From Persicaria tinctoria (lineage: Eukaryota; Streptophyta; Magnoliopsida; Caryophyllales; Polygonaceae): a DNA stretch of 64,000 bases. Below, in pieces: positions 31,825-44,313 of the stretch (position 1 is the first letter of the stretch; every line of letters starts with the position of its first letter). The stretch is from the NCBI GenBank assembly GCA_037127255.1, contig JBANSL010000020.1, positions 60,709,598 through 60,773,597 on the forward strand, written 5' to 3'. The position numbers and the translations under genes are program-made. The notes under the pieces are model-generated. The model worked only from the letters and a program-made list of their open reading frames with translations, did not search any database and had not been told where the DNA came from.

Positions 31825-34800
31825 ATGTCGACTTCCCGGTCTGTAAGAAGAGTTCCCCATTCACAGACAACGGGCGAGGTACGGTGTGCATAGTCTTGAT
31901 CAAAGGAATATAGTAGTGTCGATGTGCGAGTGACAGTTGTGCGTTATTTTTGCAGGCCATCTATGCGGTGCCCGAGGACCAGCACTACAAGGGCCGTGTA
32001 AACCAGTACGGGCGGCCGGCAATACTTGGAAACCTCGACAACTACCTAAGCGAGGGGGATTGGAAGAAGTTGATGGCAAGCCCGTTGGCCGCCATTGCGA
32101 GGCTTGGTTCCCGTGTCCAGTTCTCAGCCCAACTGGTGCACTACGTCCTGCAACGCCAGCTGCGGACGAGAAAGGAGCATGAGAGCTGGTACATGATACA
32201 CGGCAAAATAGCTCGGTTCTCCATCCAAGAGTTCGCGCTGGTGACCGGGCTTAAGTGCTCATTCATGTTGCTGCCCGAGGAGAATGATGGGGACAGGTCG
32301 GCCGTCAAGGACTTCTTTGGGGTGGAGAATATGAGGATGGAAGAGTTCGAGGTTGCATTCCTAGTGGCGATGAAGGGCAGAGAGCATTCGCCCGCGATGA
32401 AGTTTAAGTATGCGTTGCTGATGCTGGTTGAGGGTGTGCTATTTGGGAAGGATCCCCGCAACTACATTCATGGATGGGTGGTGAATATAGTGGCCGACGT
32501 CGGCGGTTTCTTGCGATTCCCGTGGGGCAGGCACAGCATGGGGTCCAGGGCCCTTGACCGTCATATTTTTTAGCTGGCTTCCCCCTCGCCTTTCAGGTAG
32601 TTGCTTATATTTCAATTGGACATGCATATAATATAACTGGACACGCTTAGAAATTAACTGGACACCTTTATATTTGAACTGGAAACGCTTATATTTAAAC
32701 TGGACAGACTTATATTTACACTGGACAGATATTGACATCCATGCCCTGTGGTTTATGTAGTTGTGGGCTTATGAAGCTTTCTATCTAATCCGATCCCAAT
32801 TTGCTGTCGTCCTTGACGTGCATGCCTACCCTCGGTGCCTGCGGTATGCGCCGAAAGAGCACAACATCAAGTACGAGTTAATCGTCAGCCTCATGGTGGA
32901 GGAGAAGGACGAGCTAAAAAGCTTTGACCTTGAAGACAGTGTGCAGACAGTGTTAATCCCCGATGACTTTGAGGCGAAAAAACGGGTGATGCACGGGGCT
33001 GTCTACCCTAGAGAGAAGACCGATTTGTTTTTCGACAACCTCCACATAGAGTATAGGAAGGGTGTGCACACGAGGGCGACAGCGGAGACCGCCACCCAGG
33101 CAACTACCCAGGCAGCCCCTACGCAGGAAAACACACAAGGGCCATCGGTGGGTGATTTCTCACTAATGTTGTCGAAGATGGATGGCATGGAAAGAGAATT
33201 AAGAGCTGACTTCGCTGCGAGGATCAAACCCCTTGAGGATGCCATCCGCCAGCTGCAGAGGACGGGGAGGGAGGGATTGGACGAGTCCGACCACGCAGTC
33301 TCGCTGGGAAGGGCGGAATCGTCGGCGGTGAAGGAGGTAAGAGTTTCCTTCGCATGGAATAGCACCTTTGGGTACCCAATACTGTGCTTACTACGATGTT
33401 TGCAGGTTGATGAAAAAGCACAGAGAAAGGAGAGTGAGCAGCAGGACCAAGTGGATGAAGAACCAAAGCCAAAGAATAGTGAGAAACAGGGCCAAGTGGA
33501 TGCGAGCAAGGACCAGGAGATCACCAATGAGGTAGCTGGGGACAAGGCGGAGAAGGACCAAGGGGATGAGAACAAGGAGCTGGACAAAGAGGATGAGAAC
33601 AAGAATCAGGACAAAGTGGATGCCGACAGAGTTTCTCAGGACAAGAGGGGGGATAAGGACGAGGAGGTGAAGAAGGTCAAGGTGGGGAATAAGGGCAAGA
33701 AGCCCCCCAAAGGGAAGAAGGACGGCAAGGGGACAGCCGACGTTGCCCACGTCCCCAAACAGACAAGCGCTGAGGCATGTCATTTCCCTTCAACTGTCAT
33801 GTTATGGATACTCAAATGTCATGTTATGGTGGTTAAGTGTCATGTTCAAATTTTCCAATTGTCATGTCCCTTTCAACCGTGTGTGCAGGACGATGGTGAC
33901 CGGGATGCCCAAGGTTTGACGAAGCCCAAAGGTGGCCACCTGGATAAGAAGGGGAAAGTGGTCGTCGGCGATGCACCCACCCAGAAACCAAGTGAGGTAT
34001 GTCACCTCACTCCTAACGTTAATATTGTCCAGTTAAAATGTTCATGTTGTCATGTTGAAGGTTTCCTGTTGTCATGTTGAAATGTTCAAGTGTTCCCGTT
34101 GTCATGTGTGTGTGCAGGGTGACATGGACAGGGAGGACACCTCTCAGGTCGAGCCGCTAACCCAGAGGGGGACGAGAGCCCGTAAGGCTACTGCTGCATT
34201 TGCTGGGCACGAGGTCACTCAGCCTGTGAAGAAGCCACGAGTGAGCAAGTCCAAGACCAAAAAGGACGCCGTTGACCTGGGCCTTCTGACTAGGGCAGAG
34301 CTGGACGCCTACGACGCTTGGATGAAAGAGGGCACAAGTCCTACACGGTCTATCGAGGGTACCCTCCTCGAGAAGAAGTTCTTCCAGGATCTAGAGGCGC
34401 CGAAAAACTGGGTAACCTCTGAGGTAAAGCTCCTCCCCGCGAAAGTCTTTTGTGTTGCCTCACATATCAAGCAATTCCCCTTGATGTGCCTCTGACATGC
34501 GAGTTCTTTTCCGCAGCACATCGAGCAGGCATGCGCAATCCTTCGCAGGGCCATACTCACTGACCCGATGTTCGCCTCCGTCGCCGTGCTCGACAATTTC
34601 TTCCGGGTTTTGCTGGAGCATCAAACCGGCTTGGTGGTCGCGGACGAGCTGAAGCTGTACATGGATGGTGTACTGCCAGATCGGTTTCCCAAGCCTTGAG
34701 CCTCCGTGGACCGCATCCTGCTCCCCTGGAATTTGAAGAACGAGCACTGGGTGGCTCTGGAGATCAACTTCGCCGAATGGACCGTGCTTGTGTTTGACCC

Positions 34801-35208
34801 CGATACGAACTTGATAAGAGAGCGCCAGCTGACCCAATTGCTGAAGCCCGTGACGCACGTCCTGCCCACCATGTTCGCTGACCACCAGGAGATGCATGCC
34901 AAGCACAAAGCCAATGTTGACCGCCCCCTGACCCTCACCCGCGTGAAGGGGATCTCGCAAAACAAACAATCGTAAGTACTTGTCCCGCTTCCCTCAGTTT
35001 TTGTAATGTTACCGAATATCCATTGACGCAAATTATGATCGTGTTCAGTGGAGACTGTGGCCCGTACACAATCCGGTACATGCAACAGCTCGCTATGGGG
35101 GACCGCGTCTTTGATGGCTTGGACGACGACTTCATCGCTGCATACCGTCAGCTCCTATGCGTCTCTATCTTCCACCTTGGCTTCGGTCTCAGCAACGATC
35201 CTAAGTAG
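31825..35208 (+). pseudogene. MULE-borne DUF1985 and Ulp1-like cysteine protease gene, eight exons
   Basis: Inferred exons are 31825-31878, 31956-32596, 32761-33336, 33406-33774, 33889-33996, 34118-34423, 34517-34971 and 35049-35208. Exons 2-3 encode the DUF1985 region (NQYGRPAILGNLDNYLS, GFPLAFQ, WAYEAFYLIRSQF). Exons 4-6 encode a highly charged Lys/Glu/Asp-rich linker. Exons 7-8 encode a C48 peptidase core with His in NEHWVAL, Asp in LVFDPD and Cys in GDCGPYTIRYMQ, the residues SUMO proteases use. Two lesions are seen: one T missing from a run of six at about 32566-32572 shifts exon 2 before LAGFPLAFQ, and a TGA at 34697-34699 stands where a tryptophan is expected before ASVDRILLPW. Exon 4 ends in a GC instead of GT donor (33775-33776). 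The role of such proteins in MULEs is not established. Confidence 0.85.
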
Positions 35209-35791
35209 TCCCCTCGTCATTATGTGAAGCAGTGAACATTGTTGGTTTTTGTGGTTGTAGTTGCCGTTAACATCAATACTCTCTTTGGATTCCGATGTTT
35301 TGATGATATTTCTACCTCCTTTTGCTCTATTTGGGATTGACGTTTTAGATTGTCGTTTTAGATGGATTATTGCCATTGTTAATGTTGAACATCTTTCGTT
35401 ACCTCTGTCGTTTGATATGGTTTATTTAGGATCGTTGACATTGTTAATCGCAGACACTTAGGAAAAACTTATCAACAAATACGTAGACACTGTCATGTCA
35501 ACTACATTACCCGTCATGTCTTAAACATTACCCGTCCAGTTTGAAACAAGTGACATACCAGTTACTAGCAAAAAGGTACGACGACCCACACATCAACACA
35601 CTTACGTACAAAGACGCAGTAGTAACCCCATCTGGGACTTCATGTGCATCTGAATAAAACCCAAAACCCACAGACGCATTCTAGTCTACCTGACCAAAAC
35701 CCAAAACCCACAGATGCATTAACGTCATGTTAATCCTAGTTGGTCGTCATGTTTTTCCTACCTGATCGTCATGTCTTGTCCCATAGATTGT
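35209..35791. other. Spacer between the convergent MULE genes
   Basis: No gene. It contains several GTCATGT words and a CGTCCAGTT word (35490-35780), the same motifs as in the introns. Confidence 0.6.
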
Positions 35792-38766
35792 CTAGTTCGT
35801 TCGGTGCTTGTATCTCCTTTCCCACTGCGAGGGGTAACGTCTAGTCTTGGGTCTACCCGGACGGGCCTTCACACTGGGCGGGAGGCAGGTCTCTTTGGCA
35901 ATTTCCGGGGGCACCCTCCATGTGTCTGGAGACGGAACTGGGTACAAAACGTCCGCGTAGCAAGCACGCCACGCCTCTCCCTTGTAGAAGTCGTTGACTA
36001 GTGAGTGGACATCAACCCCGTGCAATTGTGCAGCAGCCAGTGCGTGCGCACAGGGGTATTGGTCGACGTTTAACCGTATGCAGCTGCATAATCGTCCCGT
36101 GAGGTTGACAAGCCAAGTGGACTGACCATTGCGGACCTCGAACTCGTGGGGGATGAGCGGCCTGGTCAACATCGACAAAGACTCAACGAAGTTTGCTTTA
36201 ATGGCATTAGCGACCCAATCGCTTACAACTTTCCCAGGTTTTGAGGTGATCTCTCTTCGCTTCACGAACCAGTCCCCGACGGTCTCAAGAATGGCATCCA
36301 TCAGCGCTGTGAGTGGCAAGTCCCGAGGATACTTGAAAACTGAGTTCAAGCACTCTGAGTTATTCGTGGTGGTTATGTTGTACCTGTTACCCAGGTAGCA
36401 CGCCCTTGCCCACTTTTCGAATCCGGCCTCCCGTAGGTATTGGCCTGCGGCGGGAGAAACCGCACAGAAGTCATTGTACAACGACTGGAACTCGTCGTAT
36501 GTGTATGCCTTGGCAATGGAGAAGTATTGGTCCTTCATAGAGCTGATTTTGAACCGAAACCGGACGTTCTGCCATAAGTGTCATGTGCATATGCCGTGCT
36601 TGGCGAAGATGTAGCTGTCCCGTATTCCCTTCTCGATGCTAATATGGCGGTCAGATACCCACATGAGATCAGTCGTGTGTTCAACAACATGCAGCATCCG
36701 CCTGAAGAAGAACTCCCACGACCCATCATTCTCTCCGTCAACCATTGCGAATGCAATTGGGTCGACAGAGTGGTCGGCATCTTGTGTAGTCGCGAACAGG
36801 AGGCACCCTCGAAACTTCCCCTTTAGGAACCCCCCGTCCACTGACACCACCTGCAAATTCAACAACCTTAATGGTTACCGTTGTCATGTCGTTATTGACT
36901 AATGTCATGTCATATAACTTATATGTCATGTTATTTCCTGAGGACGTCATGCGAGGTAGTTGGTCACTGTAATGGTAGTGGTTGTATAAGTTTAACGGCT
37001 TTGCAGTAAAGGACACACAAGGTACGGAGAAGGAGGGACTGACCTTTCTTAGATAGGGGACCGCCCTCCGCCACACTCTAAGGCTGACAAACGCATACTT
37101 GAATCGTCATTCTGTGTCGCGTTCTATCCTGGTGTACGTGCCAGGGTTGGACTGCTCCAGCATGTGCATGTATGAGTACATCCTCTGGTAGCTTTCCTCG
37201 TCTGTCCCGTAGGTGGTGTCCCTCGCCTTCATGGCGGCTCGCCGCGCCTTCCACTAACTGGACGGCACCCCCAGCTGGGATTTCGTCAGAGCCTACACTT
37301 GCTCCGGCACAAGGGCCTTCTTTGAACCAACGAAACCGCACATGGACAGGCGCATTGGGTTAGTGTTTATCGAAGTACCTGTCCAGTTTTATAACATTTC
37401 CTGTCCATTTATATTTAACAAGCGTCCAGTTATAAACAACATACTTTCCATTTCGGTTGGTTAGAGCGAAGGAGATACCTGTCCACTATGTGTTGCCCAA
37501 CCTGGGTGTATGTCGCACGACGCTTTTGTGTCATCATGTCGGTCAGGTCGCACGTGTGCTCGTCCACAAGCTTGGAGATAATCCAAATCCGCGTTTTCTT
37601 GTATGTGGAAACCCGACAAAGCCACTTGCAATTGGGACCACCGCAGCGCACAACATACAAGCTCTTCGTCGACTTGTTCACCTTCGTGGTGAAACACCTC
37701 GACAGGGCCGCCCACTTGATTGTCTGTTGGACCTCCTCCTTCGACCGAAACACTTTTCCCTCCCGGAGCTCACCCGTGTGCTGATGGGAACCCAATGGGT
37801 TCACCGCAACCATTGGTTCACTTTCCACACCCTCCGTATTCGGTCCCAACTTCTGTTTTCCGCGTGCGTATGCTTCCTCTATTTCCCTCACAGCCTGCTC
37901 GGCCTCAGTATCCCATGACCACGACTTGGTCGGAACTGCGCACCCGAGCTCCATCTTCACCGCATTTGGTAGTACCTCATCGTTGGAGGAGGAGCTCCCG
38001 ATGTCAATGGGCACCCTTCCATCTTCACCCGGTGGAATAACTTCATCTTCCGGATCACTGCTGACAGAAATGACTTGCTTCCCACGTCTTATTTCCTCGG
38101 CTTTCTTTGCCTTCTTTCGCAACTCGAACTCCAACTCCTCATGTCGCCCGTACTCGTCGGTACTATTATGTAACTGGACACATTCGTTTTCTAACTGGAC
38201 GCATTGGGCATCTAACTGGACGCTGGTTTGTTTTGCCTGGACACATCTGGCTACCAGGACTGCGTCTTCTTCACCACCAGCCAATTGGATGCCCGTATGT
38301 GCGTGATCTTCTTGGGTCACAGGCGGCCCAGTTAATGGCAGTATAAATTCCTCACCTCCCGCCACTGAGATACCCCACCCTCCGGAGCCACCCGTTGACG
38401 ATCCTTGTGTAGGTGCCACAGTGCTGCCACATAGCTTGGTTCGCAGGGAGACATGGAGGTCGACAGGCCACGATCGTTCTCCAGTGAGTCCGTTTACAAA
38501 CTTGAAGGCCTGCAGGTCTTCGTCATCTCCTATTGCATATGGCCTGCACCCGCCCTTCTTCAGCTTCCCATATGTGAGCTCCACCTCATGCCTTTTCCCA
38601 TCGACGTTAAACTTTTCCATCACGAGTTTCTTTAGTGCAACGTAGTCGATACGTTCATCCACCAGCAGAGCCTTCTGGCTCCGTGACCCCTTGAAGACCC
38701 AACCGCCTTCTTTGCAAGCCCACCATCCTCCGAACACAACAGTCAGACATACGATTGTCTTCTTCC
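35792..38766 (-). pseudogene. Mutator-like (MuDR-type) transposase
   Basis: Exons: 38766-37445, about 37377-37044 and 36850-35792. Exon 1 has a PB1-like N-terminal region (FGGWWACKEGG) and the zinc-binding MuDR DNA-binding domain (VFRSKEEVQQTIKWAALS, RCGGPNCKWLCRVS). Exon 3 has the DDE core, with Asp in VVSVDGGFLKGKFRG and Asp in WVSDRHISIEKG, then NSECLNSVFK and a SWIM zinc finger (LCSCIRLNVDQYPCAHALA). It would cut and join the element's ends in the nucleus. It is dead: exon 2 has three in-frame stops (before ALTKSQLG, WKARRAA and RFKYAF), and exon 3 has a TGA before HLWQNV. In exon 1 a run of VQL triplets (38158-38250) is encoded by ACTGGAC-motif DNA. A possible extra 5' exon lies at 38851-39132, unconfirmed. 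Confidence 0.88.
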
Positions 38767-39149
38767 CTGTTCATTTACATAGAGAGGGTATACATTAAGT
38801 TTACATTAAGTTGTAGCAAAGTTTTTTTTCTCGTCATCTTCCTTGAGAGACTACTTACCCATTTTGTATCTGCAGGCGGTCGCAACTCGGTCCAGTCTAT
38901 TCCACCAGCTGTCACGTTGTTTGTTGTTGGTTGTCACGTTGTTCTCTCCCGGTTGTCCAGTTAATATTAACTCGTAACGTTTCAAATTTAAGATAAACAC
39001 CGGCCCACTTGCTTCTTCTACATTGGCTACTCTGTGAATCTTCATATTTTTTTCCACCTGGTACCCATTAAATGCCACCCTCATCATTCCCTCCCATATC
39101 CTTATATAGATCCCCATATCATTGGCCACCAACCCTCCTCCTTCACTCT

Positions 39150-39774
39150 TTGTCGGCGCTTCTCCTTTCTCCTTTTAATTCTCCTACTGCAGTGCATTAA
39201 TGTAGAATAATCATTGGACTGAGGTGGAGCTTCAATGCTTATATACTCTCCCCCTCTTCCCTCTTCCCTCCTCCCTCCTCTCCCTCTTCAGGATTTTTTG
39301 GCGCAAATTTTTGGCGGGAATTTTCCTTCCCCGGATTGTTGAGAGAGTCCCTGTCAAACTCAATTAGCTTTCTTTCTCTTTGTCTAATCAAACTCAAAAG
39401 CTCCCTCTCTTGCCTCTCTCCTCTCAATGGACGTCTCTCTCTCTCTCCTTCCTGGACGTCTCTCTCTCTCTCTCGCCTTCCTTTTCTCTCCCTCGCTGAG
39501 GTGTCACGGTTGGCCCCCACTTTCCCAACCTGTTACCTGCTGGGCAGGTTTGCCGGATAACCGGTTTCACCCCATTTTGATCCGGGTTGGGTTAACCTTG
39601 CAACACTTTTCGGTTTTTGGGTTACCTTGTGCAATTCCCTCTAACGTTATTCGCATATTATCCGAATGAAAACCTTAACAATTATTGTTTTCTATTTAAT
39701 TTGACCCTAAATCCTTCAACTCCACTAACTAAACACTTCAATTTTATCAATTAACATTACAAAACCGTCGGAAA
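39150..39774. other. CT-rich leader-like DNA right of the transposase
   Basis: On the minus strand this is GA-rich (GAGAGAGA runs at 39430-39510), as expected for a 5' leader. GGCGCAAATTTTTGGCGGGAATTTTCC at 39299-39325 has the look of a MULE terminus. No gene. Confidence 0.4.
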
Positions 39775-39810
39775 ACCTAAACCCTAAACCCTAAACCCTA
39801 AACCCTAAAC
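39775..39810. repeat. Interstitial telomere-type repeat
   Basis: About five consecutive CCCTAAA units, the plant telomere sequence. Such short interstitial tracts are also found in promoters (telo-boxes). Confidence 0.85.
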
Positions 39811-39825
39811 GCAAAACTCTAACTA

Positions 39826-39945
39826 GGGTTTGCACGTCCTTACCAACGTGCAAGTCTTTGCTAGTGGACGTGCACAATCCCAGATTTACAAGTCCTTAAG
39901 AACGTGCAAGCACGTCCTTAAGGACGTGCAAATCCTTAATCCGGA
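39826..39945. repeat. GCACGTCC/GGACGTGC repeat cluster with 18-bp palindrome
   Basis: Several copies of ACGTGCAAG and CACGTCCTTA. The perfect palindrome CACGTCCTTAAGGACGTG (39911-39928) is identical to the one at 60401-60418. Confidence 0.8.
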
Positions 39946-40541
39946 TTTGCGGTTTCAAAATTTATGTATATTATATAAAATCATATCTTATTTGGGAAAA
40001 GTTCTATGGTATTTATATATTTTTACGTTATATTGACCAAACTAATCAAGGATAGTGAAAGAAGGAAAAAAGAGTGCGTATACAAGACCGGTTAATTAGT
40101 ATTTTTTTTTTTAAAAAAAATAACACAAGCTAGACTGGTTAGATAAATACTTAAATAATACGTGTATATATCTAGCTGTATGCCACGTCGGTAAATTTCA
40201 AATACTATCGTCGATAAATTAGCTTAAATTAACTTAATGAAGCAGACGTCGCCACGTCGATCACAATTATAAATTAGCAAAAAGGAGTAGACAAGTTTTA
40301 ATTTTCTTTTTAAACCTTTTTTTAATTACAATTAAATTATGTTAAAAGACTATTTCATGGAATAGTTAATTATCTTGTCAAATTAAACTTCTCAATTTTG
40401 AATTTTTGACAGGAAAATTGGGGAATTGAGGTACGTACATGGCTGCCACATCTTAAATTTAATTAATATTATAGTATTGTATTTATTCAAAAATATATTG
40501 ACAAACTCATGACGTTTGTGATGGAATTTCTCATATTGGAG
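39946..40541. other. Intergenic, nothing recognised
   Basis: AT-rich with short GCCACGTCG words. No gene seen. Confidence 0.35.
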
Positions 40542-40543
40542 TA

Positions 40544-40755
40544 CTCCCTCCGTTTCAAAATAAGTGTCGTTTGACTTTTTTTACGTTTTTTAAGGAGGTA
40601 AAAATTCTATAAAATATTAATTTTGTAATCAATTTTTTCCATAAATTGATATTTATTAGTAACAAATATCAATTTATTAAAAAAAATTAATTAAAAAAAT
40701 AATATTTTATAGAGTTTTTACCTCATTGAAAAACGTGCAAAAAGTCGAGCGACTG
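40544..40755. mobile_element. Stowaway-type MITE, right end damaged
   Basis: Starts CTCCCTCCGTTTCAAAATAAG after TA. The arm AAAACGTGCAAAAAGTCGA is present at the right, but the terminal repeat is replaced by unrelated GC-rich sequence. Confidence 0.7.
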
Positions 40756-41178
40756 CCGTGGTGCCTGCGGTAATTAATTTGGGCTGTTGACCTTAGCTTT
40801 CTTTGATTAATTGCCACATTGATTTAACAAATATAATTTTTTTAATATACTTTTATATTTATTGCTATAAAGTACGAAATTATATACTCGTATATATTTT
40901 TATATAGATGTGAAAATAAACATACCCATAGTGTATTAGTGTTTCCCACCAAAAAAAACCCAAGAGAACAGACTTGGAGAAGAAGAAAATAAATTATAAC
41001 AGAAAGTATGTATATATTACCAAAAAATTTGATTGAAAATTGTCTACAACCATACTTAACTACTTAATTGAAAATTTACTAGGTATGCCAAAAAGGATCG
41101 ACGAACTTATTAAGGAGAGTAAAACGACTTCGTTTTATACTGACAACAACGTCCGTCTTGAAATCAACTAATTACAAT
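40756..41178. other. Intergenic, nothing recognised
   Basis: AT-rich DNA without recognised features. Confidence 0.35.
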
Positions 41179-41186
41179 ATTATAAT

Positions 41187-41584
41187 TAGGGTTGTTGTAT
41201 GAGTTGTTGAACTGAACAGCTCGAACTCGGTTCGGGATCGGCTCGAAAAATATCAACTCAAGCTCGCTCACTTATTTAAACAAGTCGAGCCTGAACAAAA
41301 TTTTAAGCTCAATTGAAAGCTCGGCTCTTTCGAATAAAGCTCGAATTCAATGAAATTTCTATTTTTTCCTTTAAGTTAAGGTGTTATAACCAAGTAAAAC
41401 TACTTAAAACTCGAGAAAAAAAATAAAACTCGTCTCGAGTTCGTTCATTTGCTAAACAAGTCAACCTTGAACAAAATAAAAAACTCGTTTAAAAATTAGG
41501 TTCGACTCGACTCGGACTCGTTTAACAAACGAACCAAGCTTGAATATATCGAGCTCGACTCGTTCGGTTCGAATAACACCCCTA
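41187..41584. mobile_element. hAT-type MITE, CTCGA-rich
   Basis: This 398-bp element starts TAGGGTTGTT and ends AACACCCCTA. It is flanked by a perfect 8-bp TSD, ATTATAAT (41179-41186 and 41585-41592). The interior is rich in AGCTCGA and ACTCG words in both orientations. Confidence 0.82.
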
Positions 41585-41592
41585 ATTATAAT

Positions 41593-42789
41593 GATTAAAA
41601 AAGGAAAAAAAAAAACAAGAAGGAGTACGTCAACACTCAACAGAAGCAAGTTCCCCGTGGCGGGCCGTGTATATCGCTGAAGTCGATCTCCGTCTTAATG
41701 TGAACGTACACAAACAGGCAACAGGGGGGTGGCCCACTCGCCTCATACATGATCCATCCATCTGCAGCCGGCCTGGATCCAACCTTCTAGTACTAAGTAC
41801 TAACCAAGTAACCAGTACCCATGCCACTAGGCCACTACTGTCTCCATCCTGCTATGACGCCCGGTACATCATAAAATTATTTACGGTATAACTTTACTTA
41901 TAAAAAAATTAAAAAATTATATTTGTGTTTCACATACTTATATTTAAATGTCTATAAAGTACTAATTTTGTGATGCACCGAGCATCACAGCTGACCCACA
42001 CCGGTCTCCGCCAGTCCGCCAAGATATTCTCCTTCGATTTCTACCTATAAAATTATTTAGTTTAAAATATACTACGTTAATTAAAACTTGATATTTTTAT
42101 ATTCATAAGTGTTAAAAACTACTCCTTTTGATTACTTTTATAAATCGTTTACTATTCATACATTGTTTCTTAAGATGATAAAAATGTATACAATACATGT
42201 ATATACAACCAATTAAAGGCTCCAACTAGCTTGTAGTATGAATGTAGGTGGAAAGTAAACGTATACAAGTGCATATATGCCGTGTTTGGGCTTTCACTTA
42301 AGCAAGTCAACACATGACCCAAAATCTTTTTTAAAAGGCAATATATGCCCAATTTTTTCAAATCAATTCCCATGATTTTCAAACCCTCTTTGGACCAACA
42401 ACATGTCAATATGTCATGTCATTCAATATCGTACAACTGTATTCATTTATACGCATTATATATATATTTTATTTTATTTATTGCCCAAAATATTGGTTAA
42501 TCAACTTTGGAACCACACTATAAGCTACTTTGATTTTATTTCCAATATATTTCTCCACCTTTGTTGGGCTATGTCGCCCCCATTCAAAACCCCTAAAATT
42601 AAATTAAAATTAACTGCCCATCCTCCATTGTCAATGCAACCAGCTAATTAATCCTTAATTGTGCTTCTTATTTCTTCCTCATTTCGCGCTCATCCAATCC
42701 CTTCACTCCAAAAACTACTAAAATCAAATCTTGATCCCAATAAATACCCCAAAGCTTGCAGAACCATCTATGTTGAACTTTTAGGATCC
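41593..42789. other. Intergenic, no supported gene
   Basis: Mostly AT-rich. Short frames (for example 41630-41827 minus and 42403-42651 plus) show no domains. Confidence 0.35.
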
Positions 42790-42984
42790 GGTGTGTTTGG
42801 ATTTCATGATATATTAATTATAATACAATTATTTTATCTCAATTTATGTGATTATTTGGTTAAATTATGATTTATCTCAATTTTTACGAAATTTTTATTT
42901 TTACAACCAAACGCTTACATAAAATGTGGTAAAATAATTGCATTATAATTTATAATTAGAATGCAATGGAATCCAAACACGCCC
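42790..42984. mobile_element. Tourist-like MITE
   Basis: Left terminus GGTGTGTTTGGATTTCA, right terminus GGAATCCAAACACGCCC followed by TAA. Same family as 4605-4794 and 49660-49924. The left flank is not a clear duplication. Confidence 0.62.
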
Positions 42985-44313
42985 TAAATATCCATAATCT
43001 ATTTCTTTCTTTTTAATTTAGGTTATATTTAGATGATTTCGTATTATTATTTATACTTTATAATATTATATTGTATATAATATGTTAAAATTTATACCAT
43101 AATATATTCAGTCCATTCTTTTAATTTTTATAACTTATTTTACTATTTGTGTTCATTTTTTTAGATAAAAAAACCACATAAAATATTTTCTTATATATAA
43201 ACTCGTACTCCATCTCCCTCCTTTAATTGTAAAAAAATATATACAAAGAGCAATAAGTAGGGTACATAAAATTCTAAAATAACATGTTTTAATTTAGAGT
43301 GAGTACTTATAATAAGTATGAAATTATTTTATATATATATATATATAATATTTTAGATAATTTTTATTATTCTAAGACAATGTAATTAAAAAAACCTTAT
43401 AAAAAGAATATTAATACAAACAAACCCTTAATTAGTTAATTGTTCGAATTTATAAGATTATAGTTGCACATATGCCAAAGTCATCAAATCAAATATGCTT
43501 ATATATTAAGACATCTTATTTGTAAAAATGACGACTCTATACGGCCGGCCTACATATACTAAAGTTAATTGAGCTTAAAATAAGGTAGCTTGTTTGAATA
43601 TCACACAAGGGGAAAGGAAAAAAGTCTAATTTAATAATTGATATAAGTACATTAATATATATAGATGTAATAGATACTACCGAAACTCACAATTCGAATA
43701 AATAATCTATATTGTATATACCCCCCATGAAAATCAGAAATTTATTTTTAATACGTAGTATAAGTTATTAATTTATTTTTTTATTTTTATTTTTTTGCAA
43801 CTGGGTTTGCATCTCAAGCTCTCAACCAACCTCATAAATTACAACACCCACACGAAGAGCAAAAGGGTAGACAAAGGATTCAATTTGCGTGATAAATATG
43901 TATATATTATTTTAAAACTTGAGGGTTCATATATTTATACAAGCACAGTGCACCAATCTAATCTCATTAAATAAGTCCATTGTGATTCTATTTTGAAATT
44001 AACTGACTTTTTTTTTTTTTTTGAGAACCTAAAATCAACCTAATCTTTTGTGCAAATTAAATCTCAAATACCAACTTTTTACTTATCAATCAAGCATGAA
44101 ACAGAAAATAAAATTTGGGTGGACCGAATAGACAAGTTTTTAATATATTCATTATTTTATTAATAAATTTTTTATTTTAGTAAACAAAATAATTTATTAT
44201 TATTACCTATTTTATTTTTAAAAAATGCGGCAGACTTTAACGGACCACAACCCGCCTCTATTTACATGTCTGTTGTCTGTTCACTTGTATTTTTTAAATT
44301 GATAAAAACTACG
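42985..44313. other. AT-rich intergenic DNA
   Basis: No gene or bounded element recognised in 1.3 kb. Confidence 0.4.

Larger units (their letters stand above)
31340..39330. mobile_element. Large Mutator-like element carrying a Ulp1-type gene
   Basis: This region of about 8 kb holds a plus-strand DUF1985-Ulp1 gene and a minus-strand MuDR-type transposase whose 3' ends face each other. ULP1-carrying MULEs of plants (the Kaonashi type) have this gene pair and often lack long inverted ends. I could not define the termini. The left outer part has AATTGGGGGAAAA words, and the right outer part has GGCGGGAATTTTCC after a CT-rich leader. Short motifs TGTCATG and ACTGGAC are scattered through introns and spacers, which argues that both genes belong to one element. 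Confidence 0.75.

Noticed and set aside
33003..33783. 199- and 130-codon minus frames rich in Ser or Leu
   Set aside because: Antisense of the Lys/Glu-rich linker of the Ulp1-type gene.
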